Shown one piece after another: positions 18,101 through 32,960 of a stretch of DNA of 64,000 nt. The notes beneath the pieces were generated by a model. That model was not told the origin of the DNA, did not search any database, and worked only from the letters and a program-made list of their open reading frames with translations. Source of the stretch: Latrodectus hesperus (Eukaryota; Arthropoda; Arachnida; Araneae; Theridiidae); NCBI GenBank assembly GCA_037975125.1, contig CM075853.1, positions 33,967,113 through 34,031,112 of the forward strand. Direction: 5' to 3'. The translations under genes were made by a program, and so were the position numbers. Position 1 is the first letter of the stretch. Every line of letters begins with the position of its first letter.

Positions 18101-19111
18101 CCGTATTTACGCGAATCTAATGCGCATCGTTTTTGGCCAAATGTAGTATTCAAAATTGGGGTGCGCATTAGATTCGAGTGCAAGATCAGCAGTTCGCCAA
18201 TGATGTCAACCAAATTTAAATCATAACAATGGATTACTGTATTTCTCGAATACATTTATTGTTACATTTATCGTTGACACATTATTGCATAGAGGATACA
18301 AATTGCAGAGTACGTAGTCACGAAATAGAGGGCAAACAGAGAAGAACGTCATATGACGCTACTTTCAAACGTAAAATAATTCTTTATGCTAAAAAAATGG
18401 CAATAGAAAGGCAGGGAGAGAGTTCAACGTAGCTGAGAGCAATTTTCGCTTGAGGCAGCAACAGAAATTGGCACTGTTTGTAACTAAAGCTAGTAGAAAA
18501 AAATTCACTGGTCCTCGCAAAGTAAGGCACCCTAAAATTGAAGAAACATTTTTGGAATTTGTTCGTGAAAGGAGGAAGAATGGACAACCTGTGACTAGTG
18601 ACATTACAAGAAATAAAGCAAAAGAGGAGGCTGAAATTTTGGAATACCGAAACAAGAGCTTAAGACTAGCTGTGGATGGTTGGATCGGTCTATGAAGTGG
18701 TTGGGCTTGTCTCTAAGACGCCGTTCAACAATATGTCAAAAGCTTATTGCAGATTTTGAGGGAAAACTAACATTTCAGTGGTATGTCATCACACTTCGGA
18801 AGGAAAAGAATTTTTCAATGGGGAAAATTGGCAATGCTGACGAGACGACAATTTGGTATGATATGTCTCGCAACTACACTATTAAGGAGAAAGGGACTAA
18901 GGAAGTTATCATTAAAACTTCGGGGTGTGAAACACAACGCGTAACAGTGATGCTGACAATAACAGCAGACAGGTGCAAACTTTTCCCTTTCTTATTCTTC
19001 AAACGGAAAACATGCCCTAAAACGCCTAAGAATAAAACGCCTCTAAAACGCCTCTGTCAATCTATTCTGGATAAAATTTCGAGTTTGATATTTATAAAAG
19101 TCAGTTACTAG
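18101..19111 (+). mobile_element. pogo/Tigger-type DNA transposon, 3'-truncated
   Basis: The left end CCGTATTTACGCGAATC directly follows TA, the target of the Tc1/mariner/pogo superfamily. A 15-nt subterminal inverted repeat, CGAATCTAATGCGCA at 18112-18126 with its exact complement at 18162-18176, lies just inside. A decayed transposase follows on the plus strand. I see no right-hand inverted repeat, and transposase similarity stops near 19030, so the element is missing its 3' part, including the last catalytic region. Confidence 0.85.
18300..19040 (+). pseudogene. pogo/Tigger transposase remnant (CENP-B-like HTH plus part of the DDE domain)
   Basis: Three plus-strand frames join into one recognisable pogo/Tigger transposase. 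The frame from 18229 carries the N-terminal HTH beginning SYDATFKRKIILYAKK (about 18340-18400). The frame from 18450 carries the CENP-B-type DNA-binding part with KKFTGPRKVRHPKIEETFLE. The frame from 18680 carries SLRRRSTICQKL, NADETTIWYDM with the first catalytic Asp, and VTVMLTITADRCKLFPFLFFKR. At least two frameshifts and a stop separate these blocks and the C-terminal catalytic part is absent, so it is inactive. The frame after about 19030 is not transposase. Confidence 0.88.

Positions 19112-21974
<2,863 letters not shown>

Positions 21975-22061
<87 letters not shown>
21975..22061. repeat. (AT)n microsatellite, 87 bp
   Basis: Uninterrupted AT dinucleotide repeat. Confidence 0.98.
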
Positions 22062-22066
<5 letters not shown>

Positions 22067-22328
22067 CAGAATCGAGGAATTTATTAATGATATTAAAACG
22101 AAACATATTCCAAACATTTCATAATCTTCAAATTTGTAAGCACAATATTTCCTCAATCTTCTATAAATACTGATTCAGATTTTAAATGTCTTCTCCATAA
22201 AAAACTAATAAATATAAAAAATAATTTTAAATATCATATTTTATCTTTCATTTCTTAAGTAGAAAAGTTTTATCATATATTTATAAAATTGTGTATACAT
22301 TACAAATATTGAACGGAATGAAAAAAAT

Positions 22329-24747
<2,419 letters not shown>

Positions 24748-24759
24748 CATTAGAAACTT

Positions 24760-25143
24760 GTTGTTGTTGTTGTTACTGATGACACTTGGACAAGCCAAGC
24801 TTGCTATGTCTTGGCTATGCGAATTTAAGCCAATTGGGAGTGTCTTTCGTTTAATCAGAGCACCATGAAGGTGAAAGTACAACTTTTGCTCTTCATATCC
24901 TCCGATGGATGGAGCACCAGAGAATCTACTACCTCAATTTTGGCATTGATCTGAAGGGGGAGTATATTTTTCCAGACCATTGCACCCATGGTAACTGCTC
25001 AACGACCGACCACAGGACTTTTGATTCCACAGATTTAACGAGCACGTATATCGCATGTACTCGGTGAGTCTTTTGCGGCATTGGGAATCGAACCTCACTC
25101 TTCTGGATTGAAGGCCGATACCCTAACCACTAGGCTACCACGA
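24760..25143 (-). mobile_element. tRNA-derived SINE (family C), 384 bp, with (AAC)n tail and 12-bp target-site duplication
   Basis: On the minus strand the element starts GTCGTGGTAGCCTAGTGG, an A-box-type tRNA head, and carries a B box GGTTCGATTCC (plus-strand complement at 25084-25094). A long body of about 290 bp follows, ending in CAGTAACAACAACAACAAC. CATTAGAAACTT flanks it at 24748-24759 and 25144-25155 without a mismatch, so this is a complete and fairly recent insertion. The (AAC)n tail and the bases before it resemble the 3' end of the LINE fragment at 53.8 kb, its probable source of reverse transcriptase. It is a retroposon and not a working tRNA gene. Confidence 0.93.
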
Positions 25144-25155
25144 CATTAGAAACTT

Positions 25156-27676
25156 AAAAATATCATATGAAAATTAACGATTGGGAGCTCAATTCCTGGT
25201 CTGAAAAGTTTCGTTCCTAATCTGTTTTATGCATGAATATTTAAGGAATTCGTGAGCGCTATACACCAAATGAAAGAAATCATAGTGATAGTGTGTGATG
25301 AAACATACATGAATAAGTAACGGTGTAGTTGAACCCTAGATTATACCTTAAGGTTAACGAGCTTATAGCTCTTGCCTATCAGTAAGCGCCTTGTGATTTT
25401 AATTATGGTTGGGGACGAAGTCTCACGTGAGCTAATACCTTTCTCTCCATGTCCACGGCTCACCAACAGAAAAGCTATGAACGTCACCAATTGAAGTAGG
25501 CACGACTCCAATTCAGGGGCTGCAGCAACCCAGTGAGGGGGAATGTGATCACCCTCCCAATTACTGTCTGAGACAAATGATACTTCACTGCTGATTGCGC
25601 CACAACTGAGGCACTTGTCTGTGGTCACATGGAATGTTTAATAGCTTACTTGTTATAGTATTTCTAGTTATTATAAGAATGACTTTGATGGATAGCGTGT
25701 ACGATAGCATCTATAACCTTTCTTATCAACTAGAAATAGTAATGCTCATTGAATATTACTAACAGCTTAGACAATTTCGAAAAGATAGTACAAGATCCCA
25801 TATCACAAAAACTGATAATGATTGCCTTCAAAATAAATTTTCCTACATAAAATGTATCCCGCTTACCTAAAGCATTATTTAATATGAAATACTAGATAAA
25901 GTAAAATAAAATCAAATAAAACTAAAAATGGACACATAAAATAATTACATAAGTAAACGTTACAGTATTAGTGTAATTAATTAGAATTATACTTGTATAT
26001 TATATACATATGTTTGATAAGAATTCTTTAATAAAATTCTGGTTAAACAATTAGTGAAACAATATATATTTAAAAAATAACTCTTTTATAAAATTCTGGT
26101 GCATAGAAATTGTAAAATAATAACTCTAATATTAAATAATATTTTATGAAAACATCTAAAAAATATTGCTTCTCTGCAAGAATTTGATGATTAATGAATT
26201 ACAAACCACTTCAAATAATTTAGTGAGAATTGAATTCATGTGCCAATACTCTAGGTTATAAACCTAAATATTTAGCGATCTATCTGGTGTATTTAGCGAT
26301 ACAATTTCTGTCTGGAGACCACATATAACAAAATAATATCCAGTAATCAAATATAAGGTTTTAATAACACTTTTCGTAGTCTGAAAAATCATCAGAGTTA
26401 AGCCACATAGAATTTGCTTTTTAAGAAAGTTTGAGATTCTGTTATCCATTTCCTGAGGTTCTTCAATAATTTATATAAGTCTCTTTGTCAGAACAATGGC
26501 AGTGCCAGAGAAGGATAGGCTACCTATGAATTTTAAAAATAAAGGGTCAAACAGTTCAGGATAGAAATAATTTTGTTTTTAACCGACCCACCACACAAAC
26601 TACCACTAAAACAAACATTACAGTCTCATACGGAGAGACGGGTCATTTTCTGTCAGATTCAAGAAGTCTTGACTCTCATTGAAGAACATAGAGTTTTCCA
26701 CTGCAGAACATAGAGTTTTCCGTTATTTTAAAATTCAAATATGTTGTAGTGAAACTCGGTAATTTTAAAAATCTCCGAGGAAACCCTAGATTCGTTTTTA
26801 ATAATTGAATGACAGAAACAAAGATTCAAAGCAAATATAATAAAACTTAATAATTTATTTTAGCAACTTAATAACAATAGTAGTTTACATTTACAAATCA
26901 AATCATTCTAGATTAAATAATCGATGAAATTCTGATAATATTAAGTTCTTTTGTGACGTTTACAAAATAATATATCATAACTAAGTTAGACCAGAGGAAT
27001 AAGAACGAGAGATTGGACTCACCCCTTTCAGAAGTACTGTTTTACATTGTCTCCTATTTTCAATGATTTCTCCGCTCTCCGGTGTCAACGATTTTCTTCT
27101 TTCATGCACTACTCGTCCTCTACTCATCTTCGCTTTCCATTTCCATCCATCAATATTTCAACAACTTGCTTGGCTTACTGCTCCATTGCTCAATTGCTTG
27201 GCTTACTGCTCAGCATCTCGTTTGTTCCTCATGTGCTTTCTTTTTTTCGTTGCAATGTCTCTCATCAGAACTTGTTGTCGCTTCTTCGTAATTTCTTTGA
27301 TTTTATCCTCATTTATTTGTCGGACGTCTTATAACTCCATTCAGAAAAGTTGAGACAGGGCTTCTACTAGAAAGGGCAGCTGTACTCCGTTTAGGACTTG
27401 GATCTTTTAGCTACACTCATTCTGCTCAATGAGGATCCAATTGTAGACTCCATTTTTCGGTGTTTTCTTCTTTTTTAGACTCAGTTTTCAATTCTTTATA
27501 ATTCTCATCTTGGCTCTTCCTCTTTACACCATAGGTTCTCTAAAGTTCTATAGTACTTCCTATACTTCAATAGGATAGGTCAGAAATCTTTCCCCCTCAA
27601 TCTTGACTGGTCAGATTTACATATAAACGATATTATAAAACACAACTTCTTGAAATTTACTCAAAACCACCCATCC
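25156..27676. other. intergenic DNA with two less AT-rich patches, no gene recognised
   Basis: At about 25340-25640 the DNA is less AT-rich, with a 95-codon minus frame (25341-25628) lacking any known domain. At about 27040-27600 there is a pyrimidine-rich patch with overlapping plus frames (27047-27353) and a near-tandem GCTTGGCTTACTGCTC repeated about 30 bp apart. Both patches look like fragments of unrecognised repeats. Confidence 0.35.
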
Positions 27677-27687
27677 ATTCCAAAAGG

Positions 27688-27865
27688 GTTTGCTTGTTTG
27701 TCGCTAAACGATCATTTTTTGCACAGGAAGGCTAATTAGACCGTGACCTACGGTTTAAAGTGGATTCCAAACCACTACAAACACCCATGCCCAAGTTGGG
27801 ATTCAAAACCACAAACTGTTGAACCGAAGGCAAGAGCGCTAACCATTCGGCTGCCAGCTCGGCCT
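27688..27865 (-). mobile_element. tRNA-derived SINE (family B), copy 1, 178 bp
   Basis: Read on the minus strand, it starts GCCGAGCTGGCAGCCGAATGG, an A-box-type head, and ends in a GCAAACCC tail. It aligns over its full length with the copies at 35432-35606 and 38917-39093. The flanks ATTCCAAAAGG (27677-27687) and ATTCCGAAAGG (27866-27876) form an 11-bp duplication with one mismatch. Its B box is mutated and it has more changes than the other two copies, so it is probably the oldest. Confidence 0.9.
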
Positions 27866-27876
27866 ATTCCGAAAGG

Positions 27877-28364
27877 AAAAATTTATTCTTTTATTAGACT
27901 TGTCTCACTGTCCCAACTATATCACATACTTTCCTTTACTTTCCAACAACATGGTTTAAAAGGTAACGCTAGATGTTAAAGGCCGTCCCACCCGAAGGTA
28001 TTCGGCAGTGAACATGACTAGTCGCGGACAGCAATCCGCCAGGAGAGCACTCGGCTCATGGCCGATCGGTAGCCGGTGCACCGGCTTCCGATCCTAGACT
28101 GCAACCACATCGGCGTAGTCCAAAAGGTCCATGACACCATGTTACGGTCTGGGCCTCACACGCAGACCGGCAACCACCACCCTGCGGTCCACCCAGACTC
28201 GCTCCGACGGAAGAAAGGGCATCTTGCCTTTATTAAAATTCAAAACTTAAATTCTAACAAAGATAAACAACAGCTAAACGACCCGTTTAGCAAATCAAAA
28301 TTAACTTAAGTTTAACATGAGTAGACCTAATCTTATCTACAAACTTATAAATACATTAAATTGA
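27877..28364 (-). other. probable 3' untranslated region of the LINE, including a GC-rich block
   Basis: This lies just downstream of the ORF2 end on the minus strand. An AATAAA signal reads on the minus strand near 28228. From about 27980 to 28220 the DNA is strikingly GC-rich and holds a perfect 16-nt palindrome AGCCGGTGCACCGGCT at 28071-28086. I assign it to the LINE by position only; it could be a separate element. Confidence 0.4.
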
Positions 28365-28675
28365 CTATTGGTATGTACATGGTAAGGAGTCTATAAAGGG
28401 AATATACATCATTTCAACTATACCTTTCCTAGTTTTAAAATTACTTAACAATTGTTTTATTTTCAATTGTTTAAAATTTCGAGGAAATGTTTTATCTCTT
28501 ATTTCATTGAAGTTTGTGCAGTCATAAATTACGTGTTCAACATCTTGTAGTTTGTTATCATATTTACATATATCGGTCTTATTAAAGAATCGATTCTGAT
28601 GCGAGCCAAAAGCCCCATGGCCTGTCTTGACTTGATTAATAAGGAAGTCCGCCGAGAGTCTCTTAGTTATTACCT
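28365..28675 (-). pseudogene. LINE ORF2, 3' part: C-terminal domain after a frameshift
   Basis: Shifting the frame by one step at about 28673 restores coding sense: TKRLSADFLINQVKTGHGAF, then NKTDICKYD and EHVIYDCTNF. This matches the C-terminal region of I/R1/Jockey-group LINE proteins, including the HV-x4-C end of the usual Cys/His motif (the paired first Cys appears changed to Tyr or Asp). The frame ends with a TAG at 28365-28367, the probable original stop of ORF2, giving an ancestral ORF2 of about 1,175 codons. Confidence 0.85.
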
Positions 28676-30748
28676 CAGGATAGATTTCATATAGTCGTCT
28701 AGTTTTAGTTGATGTGTTCCATCTGTCTTATCATATATCTTTTTCAATATGTGTTTATTAGCTATAGTTTTAATTTGTTGTTTTGAGTATGGTGCAAAGT
28801 GCGATATAATTGGTTCGTTAGTGGCATGTTTTGCATTCAAATCTGCTAGTTCGTTAAATTCAATTCCTTGATGGGCTTTGACCCAATGAAAAGTAAATCT
28901 ATTTTCATTTAGATGTATGAGGCTTAGTATATTTTCTATTGTTTTATTCCCATGTTTGTATCGTTTTATAGTTTCTAGTACAGATCTGGAGCCGATGTGG
29001 ATATTGCAGCTATTGATATTATTATTGATTATATATTCCAATGTTTTTAATATAGCTATGGCTTCTGCCTCGTAGACCGTGGCCTGATCGTTAAGTCTTA
29101 TCCTTTTAATGTCTTCTATTTTATTGTTATATCCAATTATTATGGCTGCTCCTACTTTGTTATTTATTTTAGATCCATCTGTAAATGCAAAATGGTTTTG
29201 AGTGTTTATAGTTCGAAGCCAATTAATTTCTTTCTTATCCCATGGAGGATGAGTATTTGGTTTCCCTCTATGCCAGGAGTTGTTATTATCAAGATCTATA
29301 TTGCCAATTTTAACTTTAACACCTTGATTCAATATAGGGTATTTTTGTTTCTCAATGTATGCCAATAAATCTATGGGTGGGCAACCCGTTAAAACATGGA
29401 GAGCATCCGTTGAAACAGTTTTATAGGCTTTGGATATTTTTAATAGCGGAATTCTTTGTATCTGATTTAGCTTATTGTTTATCTTGACTGTATTCTTATA
29501 CCAAGTTGGAGCTGCATATAGTATCATTTTTTCAATAACTGCTTTATAGATAATTTTTGTGACTTCGGGTTTAATTCCCCAAGTTACTCTGGAGATCCTA
29601 TTTATTTTATTCATAAACTTGTATACATTTTCTTGTAAGTTATTAAGGTGCTCTGCCCAACTTAGTTTGCTGTCCATAATGACTCCAAGGTATTTGATAT
29701 TAGAAGTATATTTAATGTTCTGCCCCATTATCTGTATTTTCGGTCTTCGTGTAATGTCTTTTTTGATAGTAAATATTGAGTAACAGCTCTTATTTATACT
29801 TAATTGCAATTTGTGCTTAGTAATCCATTTTTCTATGATTTCCAGAGGTTCACTTGATAAAGTAGTGAATTTGTAATATGTTTTATCCTTTAATAGTATT
29901 ATTATGTCGTCCGCATAAGCCTGTAGGTAAACATTATCATTTATATCTTCTACCAATAGCTCATTTACGACCAAGTTCCAAAGAATTGGGCCTAATGAGG
30001 AACCCTGAGGGACCCCAATATTATAACTTTTGGCAATTTTATCATGGTCCAAATAAGTTCTGTCAGATAGAAATGATTTAATAATCTTATATAAATTTTT
30101 ATTCAATTTGCATTTATTCAAGATTTCCAGAATATTAGCTGTTCTTACCGAGTTGAACGCATTCTTGATATCCAATGACACTATGCATGTATATTGTTTG
30201 TTTTTCTTATTTTCGTTTATTTGTTTAACTATTTCGTATATTGCGTCATTTGTACTTTTGCCTCGAGTGAATCCGTACTGTTTGCTGCTTATAAAGTTCT
30301 CCTTGTTTAGTGTATAGTTTAATCTATTTAATACAATTTTATCTAGGATTTTGCCCAAGATTGGTAAAAGGCAAATTGGCCTGTAAGAATCCACCCTTGT
30401 TAAGTCTTTACCTTCTTTAGGTATTAAGATTACTCTCGCAGTTTTCCACACTTTTGGAAATGTGTGATTTCTCCAACATTTATTTAGAATCTTTGTAAAC
30501 CATTCTTTATGATTATAAAATACTTCTCTGTATATTTCAAGTTCGATATTATTGAATCCAGGAGCTTTACCTAGTTTCATATCGTTAATAGCTTCTTTGA
30601 TTTCATATTCAGTGATGTTCTTGTCTTCCAAATCGACGTAGTTTTCAGAGACTTGTACTTGATCTTCATAGGGAAAATTATAGTTTAGAATTTCATTTGT
30701 TGCCTCCAGCAGGTTAGTAGTAAGATTCCCATCTTCTTTCAGGATCAT
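28670..30748 (-). pseudogene. LINE ORF2, middle part: reverse transcriptase and RNase H
   Basis: 692 codons in one frame; the listed start is an internal Met, because the true frame runs on from the endonuclease after the indel. Reverse transcriptase blocks are SYRPICLLPILGKILDK (about residues 121-137), QYGFTRGKSTNDAI (157-170), LDIKNAFNSV with motif A Asp193, GVPQGSSLGPILW (245-257), YADD (278-281) and IKYLGVIMDSKLSW (351-364). An RNase H domain follows, with TDGSK (Asp524), YEAEAIAIL (Glu560/562) and WVKAHQGIEFNELAD (622-636). At the third acidic position, in HIGSRSV, Gly586 replaces the expected Asp, which should disable RNase H. A frameshift at the end, near 28673, cuts off the C-terminal domain. 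Confidence 0.93.
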
Positions 30749-30848
30749 ATTAGATAAACTATTGCTGGATCTTTCTTGTTTAATGGATTTGTAATAGTTG
30801 CCAAATGCATTTTCATTTGTGATTGAACTTAAGTATTCCTTAAATGCT

Positions 30849-31892
30849 TTATGTTTCGTATTGAACTATATTCTTCTTATATATTGCAGCTTCTTTTTTA
30901 TAAGTTTTCATAAATTTCAATCTATTATCTGCATCTTGTTCTTTCTGATATCTCCGTCTTAAAGCTCTGATTTTTGATCTTTGGGTAGTTAATTCTTTAG
31001 TCCACCAGTAATTAATGTTTCTTACTTGTTTGTTAGATTTCTTAAAACTTTCTTTACAGATCCTTTGTATGCTATTTTCAATTAATTCTACTAATTCATC
31101 AGTTTCTGTATTTTCTATAATTTCATCGTTAATTTCATCGATTATAGTTGCTAATTTTTGTCTGAATTTTAACTGATCGACTGTTTTAAAATTCAATCTT
31201 GGTTCTACTTTTCTTTTAGTAGTATCCAATTTTAGGTTACATTCCATAATGTTGTGATCGCTCGCTATGAAATCATCTTTTATGTTCCAATTTGTAATCG
31301 ACTCTTTATTTAAATTTTTTGTAATCAGAAGATCTATCCAGCTTGATCCTAAAGTACTGTTGTAAGTAGGCTTACTATTAGGATTGTTTTCTATTATTAA
31401 GTCGTGTCTAAAGACAAAGTCAATCACCGTTTGTCCTCTTATATCTGTATTCCTTGGGCCCCATACCGATGATTTCGCATTAAAATCACCGAATATGAGC
31501 CACTTTTCATTTTTATAGGTTACAATAGTTGGTTCAATTTGGTTTAATGCTTGTTCAATGTCTCTTGAGGGTGGAATATATATCGAGCAGACATATATCT
31601 TTAGATCATCTATTTCAATCTTTACTATTACTGCTTCTTTCTCTTTTAAGATATATATACCATTTATTCCTTTTCTTAATATTATAGCTGCTTTGGGTTG
31701 TATATCTGCGAATATTTGATATTGTATCGGAAGGTTTATTATTTTGTTGTTGAAAACATACGGGTCATTTATGGATATTATGTCAATATTATTCGTGGTT
31801 ATTTCTTGGGCTATTGATAGATTGGCAGCATGACAATGATTTAAGTTGATATGTATGAACTTTAGATTTTTCCAAATATTTCTATAATCCAT
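30849..31892 (-). pseudogene. LINE ORF2, 5' part: endonuclease domain
   Basis: 347 codons encode the endonuclease that nicks the target DNA for target-primed reverse transcription. It opens with an R1-type IHINLNHCHAAN block and has GDFNAKSSVWGP near residue 139 and the conserved SDHNIMEC near residue 214. In the early SINDPYV block, Asp stands where this family usually has the catalytic Glu (QEPY type), so activity is doubtful. After about residue 345 the frame hits a stop at 30849-30851, but the coding sense continues in another frame (HKAFKEYLSSITNENAFGN) toward the reverse transcriptase. A single-base indel near 30853 therefore splits ORF2. The ATG at 31892 lies inside the end of ORF1. 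Confidence 0.9.
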
Positions 31893-32946
31893 AATCTATT
31901 TTTGATATTATTTTATTTATTTCTTTATCATAAATAGGACAATTTTTGTCTTTCGCTTTATGATCTATTTTGTATTTGGAGTTAAATCTATCATTATGAT
32001 CCATGCAATTACAGCATTTAGTTGCGTTATTACAATTTTCTTCTTTGTGTTTACTACCACAATTCCCACATCTTTCTTCGTTTTGGCAGACTTTCGCAAA
32101 GTGTCCATATTTTAGGCATTTATAACATTGTACAGCTCTTATGTACTCTCTAAATCTCACTGCTGTCCAGCCCAAATATATTCTCCTTTTATCTTTGATT
32201 TTAGGATAATCCTTGCTATCTACACTGAGTATCCAGTTGTTACCATATCTTCCACTGAATTTATATAATGCTTCTAAGCCAAAGTCTTCATTTAAATCAT
32301 TTTGTTGCCTAATTTTGTGTACTATTTCATCTTTGTCAATGTCTTTGTCCACGTCATAAATTATGATTCTAGGTTTTCTCCTGTTTGGTTTGGTAACCAC
32401 TAATTCATTGTCTTTATCTTGGTTTTTAATTTCATCAATCAATATGTCTATATCTTCAACTGTATTTGTTTCTACTATAATGCCTCCCTTTCTAATCGAT
32501 CTGGTCTTGTTTACTTTAACTTTCGATGGGTTTATGAGTCTCTTAATTACACTCCTAGTGTCATCGGATGTATTCCCTTCTTGGTTGGGATAGACTATTA
32601 GTATATTGTTTGTTCTCTGACGAGACCTATCTCTAGATTCTTTATTCCTTAACTGCGTTTGTAAGTTGTTTTCCAATCCTGTCACCTTCTGTACTACTTC
32701 TGCATATGTCTTGGTAGTCTTAATCTGAGCTTTTAAATATGATATCTCCTGCATTTGATTCATGACAATCTTCATCAAATCGCTCACACCATCTCTTATT
32801 TTAGCTTGAGATGTTAATGATATCTTGCTATTGGCTAAAATGGTCTGAATGTCTTTTTCTAGATCAAAAACAGTATTTAGTCTTGCATTTAAGTCCAAAC
32901 TTAAAGCTGTGGCTTCTCCGCCTTGGTTTAACGGAACTTCCGTCAT
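31882..32946 (-). CDS. LINE ORF1: Gag-like nucleic-acid-binding protein with zinc knuckles
   Basis: This intact frame of 354 codons is the first ORF of the LINE and would package its RNA. The N-terminal third is acidic and helical-looking. A middle region around residues 190-265 resembles the RNA-binding fold placed before zinc knuckles in this group. The C-terminus carries knuckle 1 at about residues 274-287 (CYKCLKYGHFAKVC, CX2CX4HX4C), knuckle 2 at 293-305 (CX2CX3HX4C) and a longer Cys/His cluster at 311-336. This arrangement is typical of I, R1 and Jockey-group ORF1 proteins. The start ATG at 32946 opens MTEVPLNQ; no in-frame stop breaks it. The end overlaps the ORF2 start by 11 nt, suggesting translational coupling. 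Confidence 0.92.
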   Translation of the reverse strand: MTEVPLNQGGEATALSLDLNARLNTVFDLEKDIQTILANSKISLTSQAKIRDGVSDLMKIVMNQMQEISYLKAQIKTTKTYAEVVQKVTGLENNLQTQLRNKESRDRSRQRTNNILIVYPNQEGNTSDDTRSVIKRLINPSKVKVNKTRSIRKGGIIVETNTVEDIDILIDEIKNQDKDNELVVTKPNRRKPRIIIYDVDKDIDKDEIVHKIRQQNDLNEDFGLEALYKFSGRYGNNWILSVDSKDYPKIKDKRRIYLGWTAVRFREYIRAVQCYKCLKYGHFAKVCQNEERCGNCGSKHKEENCNNATKCCNCMDHNDRFNSKYKIDHKAKDKNCPIYDKEINKIISKIDYGL

Positions 32947-32960
32947 AGTGGTGTCTAGTG

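Larger units (their letters stand above)
28365..32960 (-). mobile_element. non-LTR retrotransposon (LINE), I/Jockey group with RNase H, nearly full length
   Basis: Two overlapping gene regions on the minus strand have the layout of an I-group LINE. ORF1 (32946-31882) is a Gag-like protein with zinc knuckles. ORF2 (31892 to 28365) holds an apurinic-type endonuclease, reverse transcriptase, RNase H and a C-terminal domain. The ORFs overlap by 11 nt. ORF1 is intact, and ORF2 is broken only by two single-step frameshifts near 30853 and 28673, so the copy is young or lightly decayed. The outer boundaries and any target-site duplication could not be fixed. Confidence 0.93.

Noticed and set aside
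27047..27353. Three overlapping plus frames of 69-96 codons in pyrimidine-rich DNA
   Set aside because: All three frames being open reflects composition (few stops in CT-rich DNA), not coding.
29559..30317. Plus-strand frames of 67-74 codons
   Set aside because: They lie antisense to the LINE reverse transcriptase and are shadows.
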